Source: Solirubrobacter sp963837485 (GTDB lineage Bacteria; Actinomycetota; Thermoleophilia; Solirubrobacterales; Solirubrobacteraceae). Taken from it: a stretch of 64,000 nucleotides of DNA. Shown piece by piece: positions 11,426 through 20,239 of this stretch (its first letter is position 1; every line of letters begins with the position of its first letter). The stretch covers positions 682,001 through 746,000 of the forward strand of contig CAWINP010000004.1 in assembly GCA_963837485.1 (NCBI GenBank), given 5' to 3'. Under the pieces are notes generated by a model, which did no database searches, was not told where the DNA came from, and saw only the letters and a program-made list of their open reading frames with translations. A program made the position numbers and the translations under genes.

Positions 11426-11899
11426 GTGACCATCCAGCTGCTGGTGTTCGGCTTCGGTCCCGAAGCCGAGTTCGAGGGCCGGCTCGTCGGCGCGCTCGAG
11501 CGGATCGAGAGCGGCGGCGCGCTGCGCATCCGCGACGCGCTGTTCGTCGGCGCCGACCCCGAGACCGGCGAGCTCGTCGCGGTCGAGCGGCGCGGCGACG
11601 CCGCGATCATCGGGCTGCTCGGCTTCCGGCTCGACGCCCGCGAGCGCCGCCGCAGCACCGAGCGAGCGCTCGCCTCCCCCAGCGGCGACCTGGTGCGCCG
11701 GCTCGGCGCCGCGCTGAAGCCGGGCTGCTCCCTCGCCGCGATCCTCGTCGAGCACGCTTGGGCATCCGCGCTCGAGGACGCCGTCGCACGCTCGGGCGGC
11801 TCAAGCCTTCACGATGCCCGCGTCGACTCCACCGCGCTCGACGCGCACGCCGCGGAGCTGCTCGCCGCGGCCGAGCGCGTGACGCCGGCCGAGAGCTAA
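11426..11899 (+). CDS. DUF6325-like small protein
   Basis: A 157-residue protein. The segment RIRDALFVGADPETGEL (about 34-50) resembles the hydrophobic-strand-then-acidic-turn pattern of DUF6325/DUF1269-like actinobacterial proteins (typically DLLFV-x-KDEDG), which have no assigned reaction. The middle is glycine/alanine-rich and the C-terminal third helical. I preferred the GTG at 11426 over the in-frame ATG at 11390, which lies inside the palindrome. It converges with the YceI gene, the stops overlapping by four bases. Family assignment is from pattern only. Confidence 0.6.
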   Translation: MTIQLLVFGFGPEAEFEGRLVGALERIESGGALRIRDALFVGADPETGELVAVERRGDAAIIGLLGFRLDARERRRSTERALASPSGDLVRRLGAALKPGCSLAAILVEHAWASALEDAVARSGGSSLHDARVDSTALDAHAAELLAAAERVTPAES

Positions 11900-12453
11900 C
11901 CGGCGAGACACTGCCCAGGGTCCGCCCGCACGAGGGCGAGCTCCAACTCGATCCGCACGGTCGACCCGACCGCGCCGGTCGCCTCGATCGCCCGGCTCCA
12001 CGTGAGGCCGAAGTCGTGCCTGTCGATCTCGCCGCTGACGCTCAACCGTCCTGCCTCCGGCGCCGCCGCGATCAGCTCGATCTCGCGACCCTGATCGCGG
12101 ATCGTCAGCTCGCCGAGGATGTGCAGGCCGCCGTTCTCGATCGGGGTGATCTTGCGCGAGCTGAAGGAGATCTCGGGGTACGTCTCGGCCGCGAAGAAGC
12201 CCGGGCCGCACAGGTGCGCGTCGCGATCGGCGCTGCCGGTATCGAGCGCGGCGACCGCGACGGATCCGGACGCCGTGGCCCGTCCGCCTTCGATCCTCAG
12301 CTCGCCGCCGGCGCCTCCGAAGCTTCCGCGCACCATCCCGAAGCCGAGCTTGCGAACGCGGAACTCGACGCGCGAGCGCGAAGGGTCGACGCGCCACACG
12401 CCTTCGGGAAGCAGCAGCGGCAGCGCTGAGCCGGGTGAGGATTCGACGGCCAC
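11896..12453 (-). CDS. YceI-family protein
   Basis: A 185-residue protein with the YceI lipocalin-like beta-barrel pattern: GVWRVDPSRSRVEFRVRKLG near the start (about 18-37), alternating strands, and HDFGLTWSRAIEATGAVG toward the end. YceI proteins bind polyisoprenoids or amphiphiles in a hydrophobic pocket. No signal peptide is visible, so this copy is probably cytoplasmic, as is common in actinobacteria. The role is unknown; relatives are often stress-induced. Confidence 0.85.
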   Translation of the reverse strand: MAVESSPGSALPLLLPEGVWRVDPSRSRVEFRVRKLGFGMVRGSFGGAGGELRIEGGRATASGSVAVAALDTGSADRDAHLCGPGFFAAETYPEISFSSRKITPIENGGLHILGELTIRDQGREIELIAAAPEAGRLSVSGEIDRHDFGLTWSRAIEATGAVGSTVRIELELALVRADPGQCLAG

Positions 12454-12530
12454 CTCTCAATCATCGACCGCCGTCCGGTCCGGCGCTCCGTAGTTTCCCG
12501 AGCCCGCGCCCGGGTCCTACCGTTGACGTG

Positions 12531-13112
12531 ATGCCCGCCGGCGTGGCGCTTCCCGATCGGATCACGGTCTTGACGTGCGTCGGATGCGGCGCGATGGGCC
12601 GCCAGGAGCGCTGCGAGGGCGATTGCACCGAGCACAGGCTCGTGCTCGTGAGCGAGGAGGACTACGACGCCATGCTCGCCGCGGCCGCCGGCGCCCGGGC
12701 CCAGGCGGAGCGGCTTGCCCCGCTCGTCCGCCGGTTCGTCGAGACGCGCGACGCGCGTGCCGCGGTGCTGGCGCTGCGCGAGGACGCGCGGCGCGCGCTG
12801 CGCGACGAGGACAGCCTCGACTGGACCCGGCCGGACACCGTGACCGCGTGGTGGTGCGACCGCTGCGGCAACGCCGACATGCCCCAGCCGTGCCTGGGCG
12901 TCTGCGTCTGGCGGCCGGCGAACTGGGTCGGCGCTGCGCTCTTCGAGCGCCGGCTGGAGCTGGCGGAGCCCGACCTTCGCGCGGCGCGGGCGCTGCGGCG
13001 GTTCCTCGCTCGCGTCGCGCACCTCACGCCGCGCGCGGGCCAGTGGGAGCGCAACCGGGAGGCGCTGCGGGCTCAGGCCCACGAGGCGCTCGCGCGTCTG
13101 AGGAGACCTTGA
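12531..13112 (+). CDS. Protein with two identical CX2CX8CX3C motifs (unrecognised family)
   Basis: About 193 residues in two similar halves. Each half begins with four cysteines in exactly the same spacing, CX2CX8CX3C (CVGCGAMGRQERCEGDC, about residues 16-32, and CDRCGNADMPQPCLGVC, about 105-121), followed by an alanine/arginine-rich helical segment. This suggests an internal duplication of a zinc-binding knuckle plus helix bundle. I do not recognise the family. ATG at 12531 is chosen; GTG at 12528 is an equal alternative. It lies just upstream of a stand-alone receiver and an OmpR regulator on the same strand, 45 bases from the former, which hints at a signalling or DNA/RNA-binding role but does not show it. 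Confidence 0.75.
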   Translation: MPAGVALPDRITVLTCVGCGAMGRQERCEGDCTEHRLVLVSEEDYDAMLAAAAGARAQAERLAPLVRRFVETRDARAAVLALREDARRALRDEDSLDWTRPDTVTAWWCDRCGNADMPQPCLGVCVWRPANWVGAALFERRLELAEPDLRAARALRRFLARVAHLTPRAGQWERNREALRAQAHEALARLRRP

Positions 13113-13157
13113 GGTTCCGTCCAGCCGCGGTTGAAGCGGGCTCCCGATGCGGAGAGC

Positions 13158-13544
13158 ATGGAACAGAACTCCGCCCTGCTTCGCGCCCTCGCCGTCGACG
13201 CCCATGACGCGACGCGCGTGATGATCTCGAGCTACCTCAGCGCGGCCGGCCTCACGCCGGTGGGCGCGCGGGACGGTCTTCAAGCGGTCGCGATGCTCAG
13301 GGCCGGCCTATGGCCGGCCCTCGTGGTGACCGACGTGGACATGCCGCACCTGAACGGGATCGAGCTCGTCTGGCAGATCCGGACGATGCCAGCGCTCGAC
13401 GGCGTGCCGATCGTCGTGCACTCCTGGATCCCCGTCGCCGCCGAGGCGATCGGAGCTGACGTGTGGCTGCCGAAGGGAACCGCGCCCGAAATGCTCGTGA
13501 ACACGTTCAAGCGGTTGGTGCCCTGCACCGCACCGGCCGATTAA
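13158..13544 (+). CDS. Stand-alone receiver-domain response regulator
   Basis: A 128-residue single receiver domain with no output. It has the N-terminal acidic cluster (LAVDAHDATR), the phospho-acceptor aspartate in VVTDVDMPH (about 60), a serine where the usual switch Thr/Ser sits (VVHSWI), and the conserved lysine (LPKGTA). ATG at 13158 follows a GGAGAG at 13151-13156. It is nine bases upstream of the OmpR-type regulator, with the hybrid kinase following, so it may act as a phosphate shuttle or sink in that phosphorelay, as CheY/Spo0F-like proteins do. That role is inferred from position. Confidence 0.88.
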   Translation: MEQNSALLRALAVDAHDATRVMISSYLSAAGLTPVGARDGLQAVAMLRAGLWPALVVTDVDMPHLNGIELVWQIRTMPALDGVPIVVHSWIPVAAEAIGADVWLPKGTAPEMLVNTFKRLVPCTAPAD

Positions 13545-13553
13545 CCAGGACAC

Positions 13554-14249
13554 ATGACCGCGCGTCGCGCACTTGTCGTCGAGGACTCCACGGCCGGCCG
13601 GATGCTGGTCGCCGCGCTGCTGACCCAGCAGGGGTTCGAGGTCTGCGAGGCGGTCGACGGCATAACTGCGGTCGACATCGCACGGGCCGCGGAGCCCGAG
13701 CTGATCCTGCTCGACGTCGGGCTTCCCGGCATCGACGGGATGGAGGCGTGCCGGCGCATCCGCGACTTCAGCGACGCCTACATCCTGATGCTGAGCGCGC
13801 GGGACTCCGAGCTCGACAAGGTGATGGGTCTCGGGGCGGGAGCCGACGACTACATCACCAAGCCGTTCTCGACGGCCGAGCTGCTTGCCCGGGTGGCCGC
13901 CGTCCTGCGCCGGCCGCGCCGCGAGGCCGCCCCCCAGCCGCAGCACGCGCGCCGCTTCGGCGCGCTTCAGATCGATCCCGTGGGCCGCGAGGCGACGCTG
14001 GAGGGGCGCCCGCTGGAGCTCACGAAGCTCGAGTTCGACCTGCTGGACACGCTGAGCGCCGAGCCGAACGTCGCCTTCACCCGCGCTCTGCTGCTCGAGC
14101 GCATCTGGGGCTACAGCTGGTTCGAGAACGACCACATCATCGAGTCGCACGTCTCCAACCTCCGGAGCAAGCTCGGCGACCCGCCCCACGCGCCGGTCTA
14201 CGTGCGCACCGTGCGCGGCATCGGCTACCGGATGGGCAGCGGGGTGTGA
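13554..14249 (+). CDS. OmpR/PhoB-family response regulator
   Basis: A 231-residue two-domain regulator. The receiver (about 5-118) has the acidic pocket VVEDS, phospho-acceptor aspartate in ILLDVGLPGIDG and lysine in ITKPF. The C-terminal winged helix (about 138-230) carries the LTKLEFDLLDTL start, the recognition helix in ESHVSNLRSKLG and the terminal VRTVRGIGYRM hairpin. It is a DNA-binding transcription factor whose targets are not evident here. Its stop overlaps the start of the hybrid kinase (GTGA), making them a coupled pair. Confidence 0.94.
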   Translation: MTARRALVVEDSTAGRMLVAALLTQQGFEVCEAVDGITAVDIARAAEPELILLDVGLPGIDGMEACRRIRDFSDAYILMLSARDSELDKVMGLGAGADDYITKPFSTAELLARVAAVLRRPRREAAPQPQHARRFGALQIDPVGREATLEGRPLELTKLEFDLLDTLSAEPNVAFTRALLLERIWGYSWFENDHIIESHVSNLRSKLGDPPHAPVYVRTVRGIGYRMGSGV

Positions 14250-16393
14250 GCGCCGAGCCGCTGGCCGACGCGCTGGAGCGCTCGCGCGACATCGTCTGCG
14301 TACTCGACTCGTCGGGCCGGATCGCGCACGTGAGCCCCGCCGTGCTGCGCGTGCTCGGGTGGGAGGCGAGCGACGTCGCGCAGCGCTACCTGCTCAATCT
14401 CCTGCATCCCGAGGACGTCCAGCAGGTCACCGCCGCCTTCGCGTCGGCGACCCCGGCCGCGCCCGAGGTCGACGTCCTCGCGCGGGTCCGCACGCGCAAT
14501 CACGGATGGCGCTGGCTCGACGTGTCGGCCACGGTCTCCTTCGGCGACGGAGGGCCGGGGTCGATCGAGCTGATCGCGCGCGACGTCAGCGCGCGCCACG
14601 ACACCGAGGAGGCGCTGCGGAGCACCGCGCAGCGCCTCGCCACGCTCGTCGGCGCCGCGACTGGCGGGATCGTGATGGAGGACGCCGAGGAGCGGATCAC
14701 GGTCGTGAGCTCCGCGTTCTGCGAGATGTTCGGAATCCCGCTGGCGCCCGGCGCCCTCGTCGGCGCCGACGCGGCGACGGCCGCCGAGGCGATCGCGCAC
14801 CAGCTCGCCGACCCCGGCGCCTGGTCGCCGCGCGCCGCGGCGATCGTGGCCGCCGGCGAGCCCGTCCGCGCCGAGGAGATCGCGCTCGCCGACGGGCGGA
14901 CGCTCGCGCGCGACTACGTGCCGATCGGCGACGGCGACGGCCACCTGTGGATCTACCGCGACGTCACCGCATACCGGCGGCTGGAGGCCGAGCTGCGCGC
15001 CGCGGTGGACGCCAAGAGCGAGTTCCTGGCCACGATGAGCCACGAGATCCGCACGCCGCTGTCGGGCATCGCCGGCGCGGCCGAGCTGCTGCTCGACGTG
15101 GGGCTCGACCCCGCCGCGCGCGACCTCGTCGCGATCATCCACGAGGCCGCCGGCGCGCTCGGCGGCCTGCTCGGCGACGTGCTCGACGCCTCACGGATCG
15201 AGGCGGGGCACGTCGACCTCGCGATCGTCGACTACGACCTGCGCGCTGCGTTGAAGGCGATCGCGGGCGTGCTCGAGCCGACTCTGCGCGGGCGCCCGCT
15301 GCGGCTCGAGGTCGTGGTCAGCCCGCAGCTGCCCGCGAGCTTGCGCGGCGACGCGTCCCGCATCCGGCAGATCGTCCTCAACCTCGCGAGCAACGCGGCG
15401 AAGTACACCGAGCGGGGGGTCGTGCGGCTGCTCGCCGAGCCGGCCGGCGACAAGCTGTGCGTGACGGTGACCGACACCGGCCCGGGGATCGCGCCGGAGC
15501 GCATCGAGCGCCTGTTCGAGCCCTGGACCCGCGCGCACCACGAGCGCACGGACGGAACCGGCCTGGGGCTCGGCATCGCCCGCCGGCTCGCGCGTGCGAT
15601 GGGCGGCGAGGTCAGCGCGCGCAGCCGCGTCGGAGAGGGCTCGGCCTTCACGCTCGAGCTGCCGCTCGTCGAGGGCGAGGCGCGGCCGGCGCCGCAGCTC
15701 GAGCCGGCACCGGCGCCGCTGCACGGGCGCGTGCTCGCCGCCGAGGACAGCCCGGCGCTGCGGCGGCTGCTGCACCGCCAGCTCGAGCGTCTCGGCCTCG
15801 ACGCCGTCATCGTCGACAACGGCGCGGATGCGGTGGATGCGGCCGCGCGCGAGCGCTTTGACGCGATCCTGCTCGACGTGCGGATGCCCGGCCTCGGCGG
15901 ACTCGAGGCCGCCAAGCGGATCCGCGCCGCGGAGTCCGCGGCGCGCGTGCCGATCATCGCGCTCACGGCCGAGAACGCGCCTGACGAGGCGGCGCGCTGC
16001 CTGGCGGCGGGGATGGACGCGCACGTGGCCAAGCCCGCCGGACTTGGAGCCCTGCGCGCCGCGCTGGCGGGCGCGCTGGCCGCGCCGCCGGTCCTCGACT
16101 GCGCGGTGCTCGGCGAGCTCGGCGACGTCGCCGTGCTCGACGACCTCCTGCGCGTCTACCGCGGCGGCATGGACGCGCAGCTGGAGCGCGTGCGCGCGGC
16201 CGCCGGCCTGGGCTCCGCGGAGGCGCTGCGCGCCGCCGCGCACGCGATCCGCTCGGAGGCGTGCTCGTTCGGCGCGGGGCGACTGGCGGCGGCCGCCCGC
16301 GTCGTGGAGTACGAGCCCGCGGCAGGCGGCCTCGAGCCGCTCGCCCAGGCGCTCGCCGAGACGGTCGCCGCGCTCGACGCCCGGCTCGGCTAA
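14246..16393 (+). CDS. PAS-PAS hybrid sensor histidine kinase with receiver and Hpt domains
   Basis: A 715-residue soluble phosphorelay kinase. Two PAS domains (about 5-118 and 128-245) precede a HisKA domain with phospho-acceptor H266 (FLATMSHEIRTPLSG), a HATPase domain (NLASNAAKYT, DTGPGI, GTGLGLGI), a receiver with D544 (AILLDVRMPG) and a C-terminal Hpt-like domain with H666 in AAAHAIRSEACSFGA. Hpt domains usually read HxxKG; here K is arginine and G is serine, which should still allow phosphotransfer. Phosphate can flow H266 to D544 to H666 and then to the upstream OmpR regulator or the lone receiver. No membrane segment is present, so the signal is cytoplasmic, with a PAS ligand unknown. 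GTG start coupled to the regulator. Confidence 0.92.
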   Translation: MSAEPLADALERSRDIVCVLDSSGRIAHVSPAVLRVLGWEASDVAQRYLLNLLHPEDVQQVTAAFASATPAAPEVDVLARVRTRNHGWRWLDVSATVSFGDGGPGSIELIARDVSARHDTEEALRSTAQRLATLVGAATGGIVMEDAEERITVVSSAFCEMFGIPLAPGALVGADAATAAEAIAHQLADPGAWSPRAAAIVAAGEPVRAEEIALADGRTLARDYVPIGDGDGHLWIYRDVTAYRRLEAELRAAVDAKSEFLATMSHEIRTPLSGIAGAAELLLDVGLDPAARDLVAIIHEAAGALGGLLGDVLDASRIEAGHVDLAIVDYDLRAALKAIAGVLEPTLRGRPLRLEVVVSPQLPASLRGDASRIRQIVLNLASNAAKYTERGVVRLLAEPAGDKLCVTVTDTGPGIAPERIERLFEPWTRAHHERTDGTGLGLGIARRLARAMGGEVSARSRVGEGSAFTLELPLVEGEARPAPQLEPAPAPLHGRVLAAEDSPALRRLLHRQLERLGLDAVIVDNGADAVDAAARERFDAILLDVRMPGLGGLEAAKRIRAAESAARVPIIALTAENAPDEAARCLAAGMDAHVAKPAGLGALRAALAGALAAPPVLDCAVLGELGDVAVLDDLLRVYRGGMDAQLERVRAAAGLGSAEALRAAAHAIRSEACSFGAGRLAAAARVVEYEPAAGGLEPLAQALAETVAALDARLG

Positions 16394-18954
16394 GTCGCGG
16401 CCCGGTCGCGGGAGGCCGTCCGCGCCTGCGCGGCGAACTCCCCCGCGGGCAGCGGGCGGCTGTAGAGATAGCCCTGGATCAGCTCGCAGCCGGCGGCGAC
16501 GACGCCGTCAAGCTGCTCGGGCGTCTCGACGCCCTCGGCGAGCGCGACGAGGCCGAGCGAGCGCGCGAGGCCGACGATGCCCTCGACGATCGCCCCGCCG
16601 GAGGAGCCGGGGTGCCCGATGTCACGCACAAACGGGCGCGGGACCTTCAGCACGTCGGCCGGAATGTCCTTGAGATAGGCCAGCGAGGACTGACCGGTCC
16701 CGTAGTCGTCGATCGCCAGGCGCACGCCAATCCGCTTGAGCGCCTCGAGCTGCGGGCGGGCGGCCGCGAAGTCGGCGACCGCGGTCTCGGTGATCTCCAG
16801 CGTCAGGCAGCGCGCGTCCAGGCCGGACTCCCGCAGCGCCGTGGAGACCATCTCGAGCAGGGCGGGGCGCGCGAACTGCACCGCCGACACGTTGACGGCG
16901 ATGGCGAAGTCGCCGGGGACGACGCCGTCGCGCTGCCACCCCGCGAGCCGGTGGCAGGCCTCGTGCAGCACCCACTCGCCGACCTTGACGATCAGCTCCG
17001 AGTCCTCCGCCAGCGGGATGAACCGGGCCGGCATGAGCCGCCCGAGCTCGGGGTGGCGCCAGCGCACGAGCGCCTCGGCCGAGCACCAGCGGCCGGAGCG
17101 CGCCGCAGCCACGGGCTGGTACTCGAGCTCGAGCTCGCCGCGGTCGACTCCCGCCGCCAGCTCCGCGACGAGCGTCAGCCGCTCGAGCCGCTCGGCATGC
17201 ATGCGCGGAGCGAACAGCCGGCAGCAGCCCCCGCCCGCCTCTTGGGCGTCCTGCATCGCCGCGTCGGCCGCCGCGATCAGCGTCTTGGCGTCCTTCGCCT
17301 GGTCACGCGCGCGCGCCACGCCAGCGCTCGCGCGCAGGTGAACCGCGACGCCGGCGGCCTCGATCGGGCGCTCGAACACGCGCAGCAGCCGCCCGACGAC
17401 GTCACACGCGGCGCGGCCGCTCGAGACCTCCTGAAGCAGGACGGCGAACTCGTCGGCGGCCACGCGCGCCACCGGACCGGTGCCGGCTGCCGCATAGGCC
17501 AGGCGGCGCGCGACATCGACGAGCACCTCGTCGCCGGCGCCGTACCCGTAGGCCTCGTTGACGAGCCGCAGCCCGTCGATGTCGATCAGCGCGACCGCGA
17601 CGCCGGCCGGCCCGCTCTCCAGCGCCTCGCCGACGAGCGTCTCGAAGCGGGCGCGATTGGGCAGGTGGGTCAGGCCGTCCGTGTCATCGCGCCGGCGCAC
17701 GTCCTGCTCGAGCGCCACGCGGGCGCTCACGTCACGCATCTGGATCACCAGCGCGCCGACGTCATCGTCGGCGAGCAGATCGCTGACCGACACCTCGACC
17801 CAGCGCGGCGGGTCAGACCTTCCGCGCAGCCGCACCGTGAAGCGGTCCGGCGCGATCTGGTCGCCGGCCACCACCGACGTCAGGGCCTCGTGCGCTCGGG
17901 CCCGGTCGGCGCGGTGCACGCAGTCGAGCACCGGCCGGCCGACGAGCGCGTCCGGCGCCTCCCCGAAGAGCTCCAGCGCGCCCGGTGTCGACCAGGAGAT
18001 GGCAAGGTCGCGGTCGACCACGAGCGCGACGCCGCCGGTGTCCTCGACCAGCGCGCGGATGCGAGCGTTCGCGGTCCGCGCCTGACGCAGCGCGCGGTCG
18101 TCGAGCACGCCGACCGCGAGGCCGAGCTGGCTCGCGACGGCCCCGATCCAGCGGCTGTCGCGCTCGGCGAGCGCGTCCGGATGGCCGATCGTCACCGATC
18201 CGGCGGAGCCGCTCTCGGTCTCGACGCCGAGCACCAGCGCCCGGGCATCCGCGGCCTCGCCGCGCGACGCGACGACCGGCTCGGCGCCGGGCGTCTGGAG
18301 GCGGATCTCGAACGCCTCCAGGCGACCCCCGAGCACCTCGTCGATCGCGGCGGCAGCCCCGTCGGCGAGCGCCTGGCGGTCGCGCGCGCCCAGGAACACG
18401 AACCCCAGATGCTGCAACACGCGCTCGCGCCGCGCGGCCGAGCGCAGCGCGGCGACGCCCGCCACGAGGCTGGAGACGAGCAGCGCCACCATGAAGAAGA
18501 CCGGCACCTGCAGCAGGGCGCCGGCCACCGAGTAGTCGTGATCGCGGCCGCCGGCAAGCGCCGACGCCGCCACGTGCGCGAGCGAGTAGGCCACGCCCGC
18601 GCGCAGCGCGTCGCGCCGGCCGCCGAAGGCCGCGCGGTACGCCAGCCCCGCGTAGAGCACGCCGCTCGACCGGTCGGGGTCGACCGCGAACCCGAGCGTC
18701 AGCACCGCGAGCGTCTCCGCCAGGTCGAGGAGCAGGTTCGTGTCGGCGTTGCGAAGCCGCAACAGCCAGCGGACGACGAGCACGAGCACCGCCGCGGCCC
18801 CGGCGACGCGCAGGTCGGGCGCCATCCGGGGATCGAGCACCAGGAACGAGCCACTGGCGGCGAGTCCCGACAGCGCGGCGACCAGCAGGCCGCGGCGCAG
18901 CCCTTCGACCCCGCTCAGCCCGGCGACCCAGCGCGCCGGCGAGAGGCGCTTCAC
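16390..18954 (-). CDS. Membrane PAS-GGDEF(degenerate)-EAL protein
   Basis: An 854-residue c-di-GMP enzyme. About six hydrophobic segments (about 20-165) are followed by a GAF-like region, a PAS domain (about 300-415), a GGDEF domain and an EAL domain. The GGDEF signature reads VAADEF: both glycines are alanines, so cyclase activity is doubtful and the domain may instead bind GTP or sense. The EAL domain keeps the residues usually needed for phosphodiesterase activity: AEALVRW, NVS, EITET, DDYGTG, the lysine of VLKV, AEGVET and QGY. The usual KID is KVP here. I expect a phosphodiesterase lowering c-di-GMP. GTG start. The stop overlaps the convergent hybrid kinase by four bases. Confidence 0.88.
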   Translation of the reverse strand: MKRLSPARWVAGLSGVEGLRRGLLVAALSGLAASGSFLVLDPRMAPDLRVAGAAAVLVLVVRWLLRLRNADTNLLLDLAETLAVLTLGFAVDPDRSSGVLYAGLAYRAAFGGRRDALRAGVAYSLAHVAASALAGGRDHDYSVAGALLQVPVFFMVALLVSSLVAGVAALRSAARRERVLQHLGFVFLGARDRQALADGAAAAIDEVLGGRLEAFEIRLQTPGAEPVVASRGEAADARALVLGVETESGSAGSVTIGHPDALAERDSRWIGAVASQLGLAVGVLDDRALRQARTANARIRALVEDTGGVALVVDRDLAISWSTPGALELFGEAPDALVGRPVLDCVHRADRARAHEALTSVVAGDQIAPDRFTVRLRGRSDPPRWVEVSVSDLLADDDVGALVIQMRDVSARVALEQDVRRRDDTDGLTHLPNRARFETLVGEALESGPAGVAVALIDIDGLRLVNEAYGYGAGDEVLVDVARRLAYAAAGTGPVARVAADEFAVLLQEVSSGRAACDVVGRLLRVFERPIEAAGVAVHLRASAGVARARDQAKDAKTLIAAADAAMQDAQEAGGGCCRLFAPRMHAERLERLTLVAELAAGVDRGELELEYQPVAAARSGRWCSAEALVRWRHPELGRLMPARFIPLAEDSELIVKVGEWVLHEACHRLAGWQRDGVVPGDFAIAVNVSAVQFARPALLEMVSTALRESGLDARCLTLEITETAVADFAAARPQLEALKRIGVRLAIDDYGTGQSSLAYLKDIPADVLKVPRPFVRDIGHPGSSGGAIVEGIVGLARSLGLVALAEGVETPEQLDGVVAAGCELIQGYLYSRPLPAGEFAAQARTASRDRAAT

Positions 18955-18971
18955 GGGCGTGCGTCGTCGTA

Positions 18972-19000
18972 CGGATCCATCTCCTCGGAGATCGGATCCG
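18972..19000 (-). promoter_or_regulatory. Hairpin in the leader of the GGDEF/EAL gene
   Basis: Arms CGGATCCATCTCC (18972-18984) and GGAGATCGGATCCG (18987-19000) pair over 13 bases with one bulged C and a two-base loop. It ends 18 bases before the GTG start at 18954, so it lies in the likely mRNA leader or promoter. Operator or translational control are both possible. Confidence 0.45.
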
Positions 19001-19076
19001 GCAAGTAACCGGTAAACCGCGCTACGACAAAGATGTGGTCAAGGCGCGAAGCGCGCGCCCACGCGCCGGGCGTCAT

Positions 19077-20177
19077 TCATGCCGTCTGGCCGGCGCGCGG
19101 GAGCCGGATCCGGATCACCGTGCCGGCCTGCACGCTCGACTCGGCCGCCATGTCGCCGCCGCTCTGCACGACGATCCCGTGCGCGCTCGCCAGTCCGAGC
19201 CCGCGCCCGGGCCCCTTCGTGGTGAAGAACGGGTCGAACGCTCGCCGCCGCGTCTCCTCGTCCATCCCGCCGCCGGTGTCGGCCAGCGCGAGCTCGACGA
19301 ATCGGGTCGGCCCGCCCGCGGGCAGGTCGAGGTCCAGGTCGCGCGTGGCGACGGTCAGCGAGCCGCCCGACGGCATCGCCTCGCAGGCGTTGGCGACCAG
19401 CGCCGAGAGCGCCCGCCCGAACTGCTCCGGGTCGACCTCGACGAGCGGCTCGGTCGCCCCGAGCGCGTACGTGAGCTCGACGCCCGCGCCCAGCGCCGCC
19501 CGGTGCGAGCCTTCCATCGCGCTGAGAAGCGCATGCAGGTCGAGGACCCGCGGGCTCAGCCACTGGCGGCGCCCGAACGCCAGCAGGCCCTGCGTCATCG
19601 TCGCCGCGCGCTCGGTCGCGCTCGCGATCTGCTCGAGGTCCGCTCGTACCGGATCCGACAGGCCGGGCTCCGCCAGCAGGAGGTCGGCATACCCCAGGAT
19701 CGCGGTCATAAGGCTGTTGAGATCGTGCGCGACGCCGCCGGCCAGCGTGCCGATCGCGTCGAGCCGGTCGGCTTCGCGGACGCGCTCCTCGAGCCGCCGC
19801 CGTTCGGTGACGTCGCGATTGACCGCGACGTATCCCTCGACGGCGCCCGCCTCGTCCTGCAGCACGATCACGCTCGCCTCCACCTGGATCGGATCGCCCG
19901 CCTTCGTCCACTGCGTCGCCACGGTGAGGACGTGCCCGTTGCCGGCCAGCTCCTCGAGCATGCGCACGCGGTCGGTGTCCACGAGCTTGGTTCGCAGCAC
20001 GTCCCGCGAGTTGCGCCCCAGCACCTCCTCGCGTGTCCAGCCGTAGATCTCCTCCGCGGCGCGGTTCCAGCCGACGATCCGGAACTCGGCGTCGGTCTCG
20101 ATCATTGCGTCGCGGACGGTGGCGAGAACGCGCTCGCGCCGGGCGCCGCCCGGGCCGCTGGCCGCCGAGGAGTCCAT
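19077..20177 (-). CDS. PAS-domain histidine kinase (NtrB-like)
   Basis: A 366-residue soluble kinase. One PAS domain (about 15-125) leads to a HisKA domain with phospho-acceptor H151 (GGVAHDLNSLMTAI) and a HATPase domain with an asparagine box (VANACEAM), DTGGGM, FFTTKGPGRGLGL. This H-D-[LF]-N class usually phosphorylates a receiver in cis or a separate regulator; this one has no receiver of its own. It is divergent from a sibling kinase that does carry a receiver, and it could share that receiver. A consensus-like promoter sits 12 bases before the ATG. The signal is unknown. Confidence 0.92.
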   Translation of the reverse strand: MDSSAASGPGGARRERVLATVRDAMIETDAEFRIVGWNRAAEEIYGWTREEVLGRNSRDVLRTKLVDTDRVRMLEELAGNGHVLTVATQWTKAGDPIQVEASVIVLQDEAGAVEGYVAVNRDVTERRRLEERVREADRLDAIGTLAGGVAHDLNSLMTAILGYADLLLAEPGLSDPVRADLEQIASATERAATMTQGLLAFGRRQWLSPRVLDLHALLSAMEGSHRAALGAGVELTYALGATEPLVEVDPEQFGRALSALVANACEAMPSGGSLTVATRDLDLDLPAGGPTRFVELALADTGGGMDEETRRRAFDPFFTTKGPGRGLGLASAHGIVVQSGGDMAAESSVQAGTVIRIRLPRAGQTA

Positions 20178-20189
20178 GCGTAGCTGATG

Positions 20190-20218
20190 TACTTATCGCG
20201 GCGTTACGCATTGGTCAA
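20190..20218 (-). promoter_or_regulatory. Sigma70-type promoter for the PAS kinase
   Basis: On the minus strand TTGACC (20218-20213) and TAAGTA (20195-20190) are 17 bases apart. The -10 element ends 12 bases before the ATG at 20177, so the transcript would have almost no leader. The region is one of the more AT-rich in the window and separates two divergent kinases. Confidence 0.5.
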
Positions 20219-20239
20219 TCGCTCCCATAGAGTGGGCAG

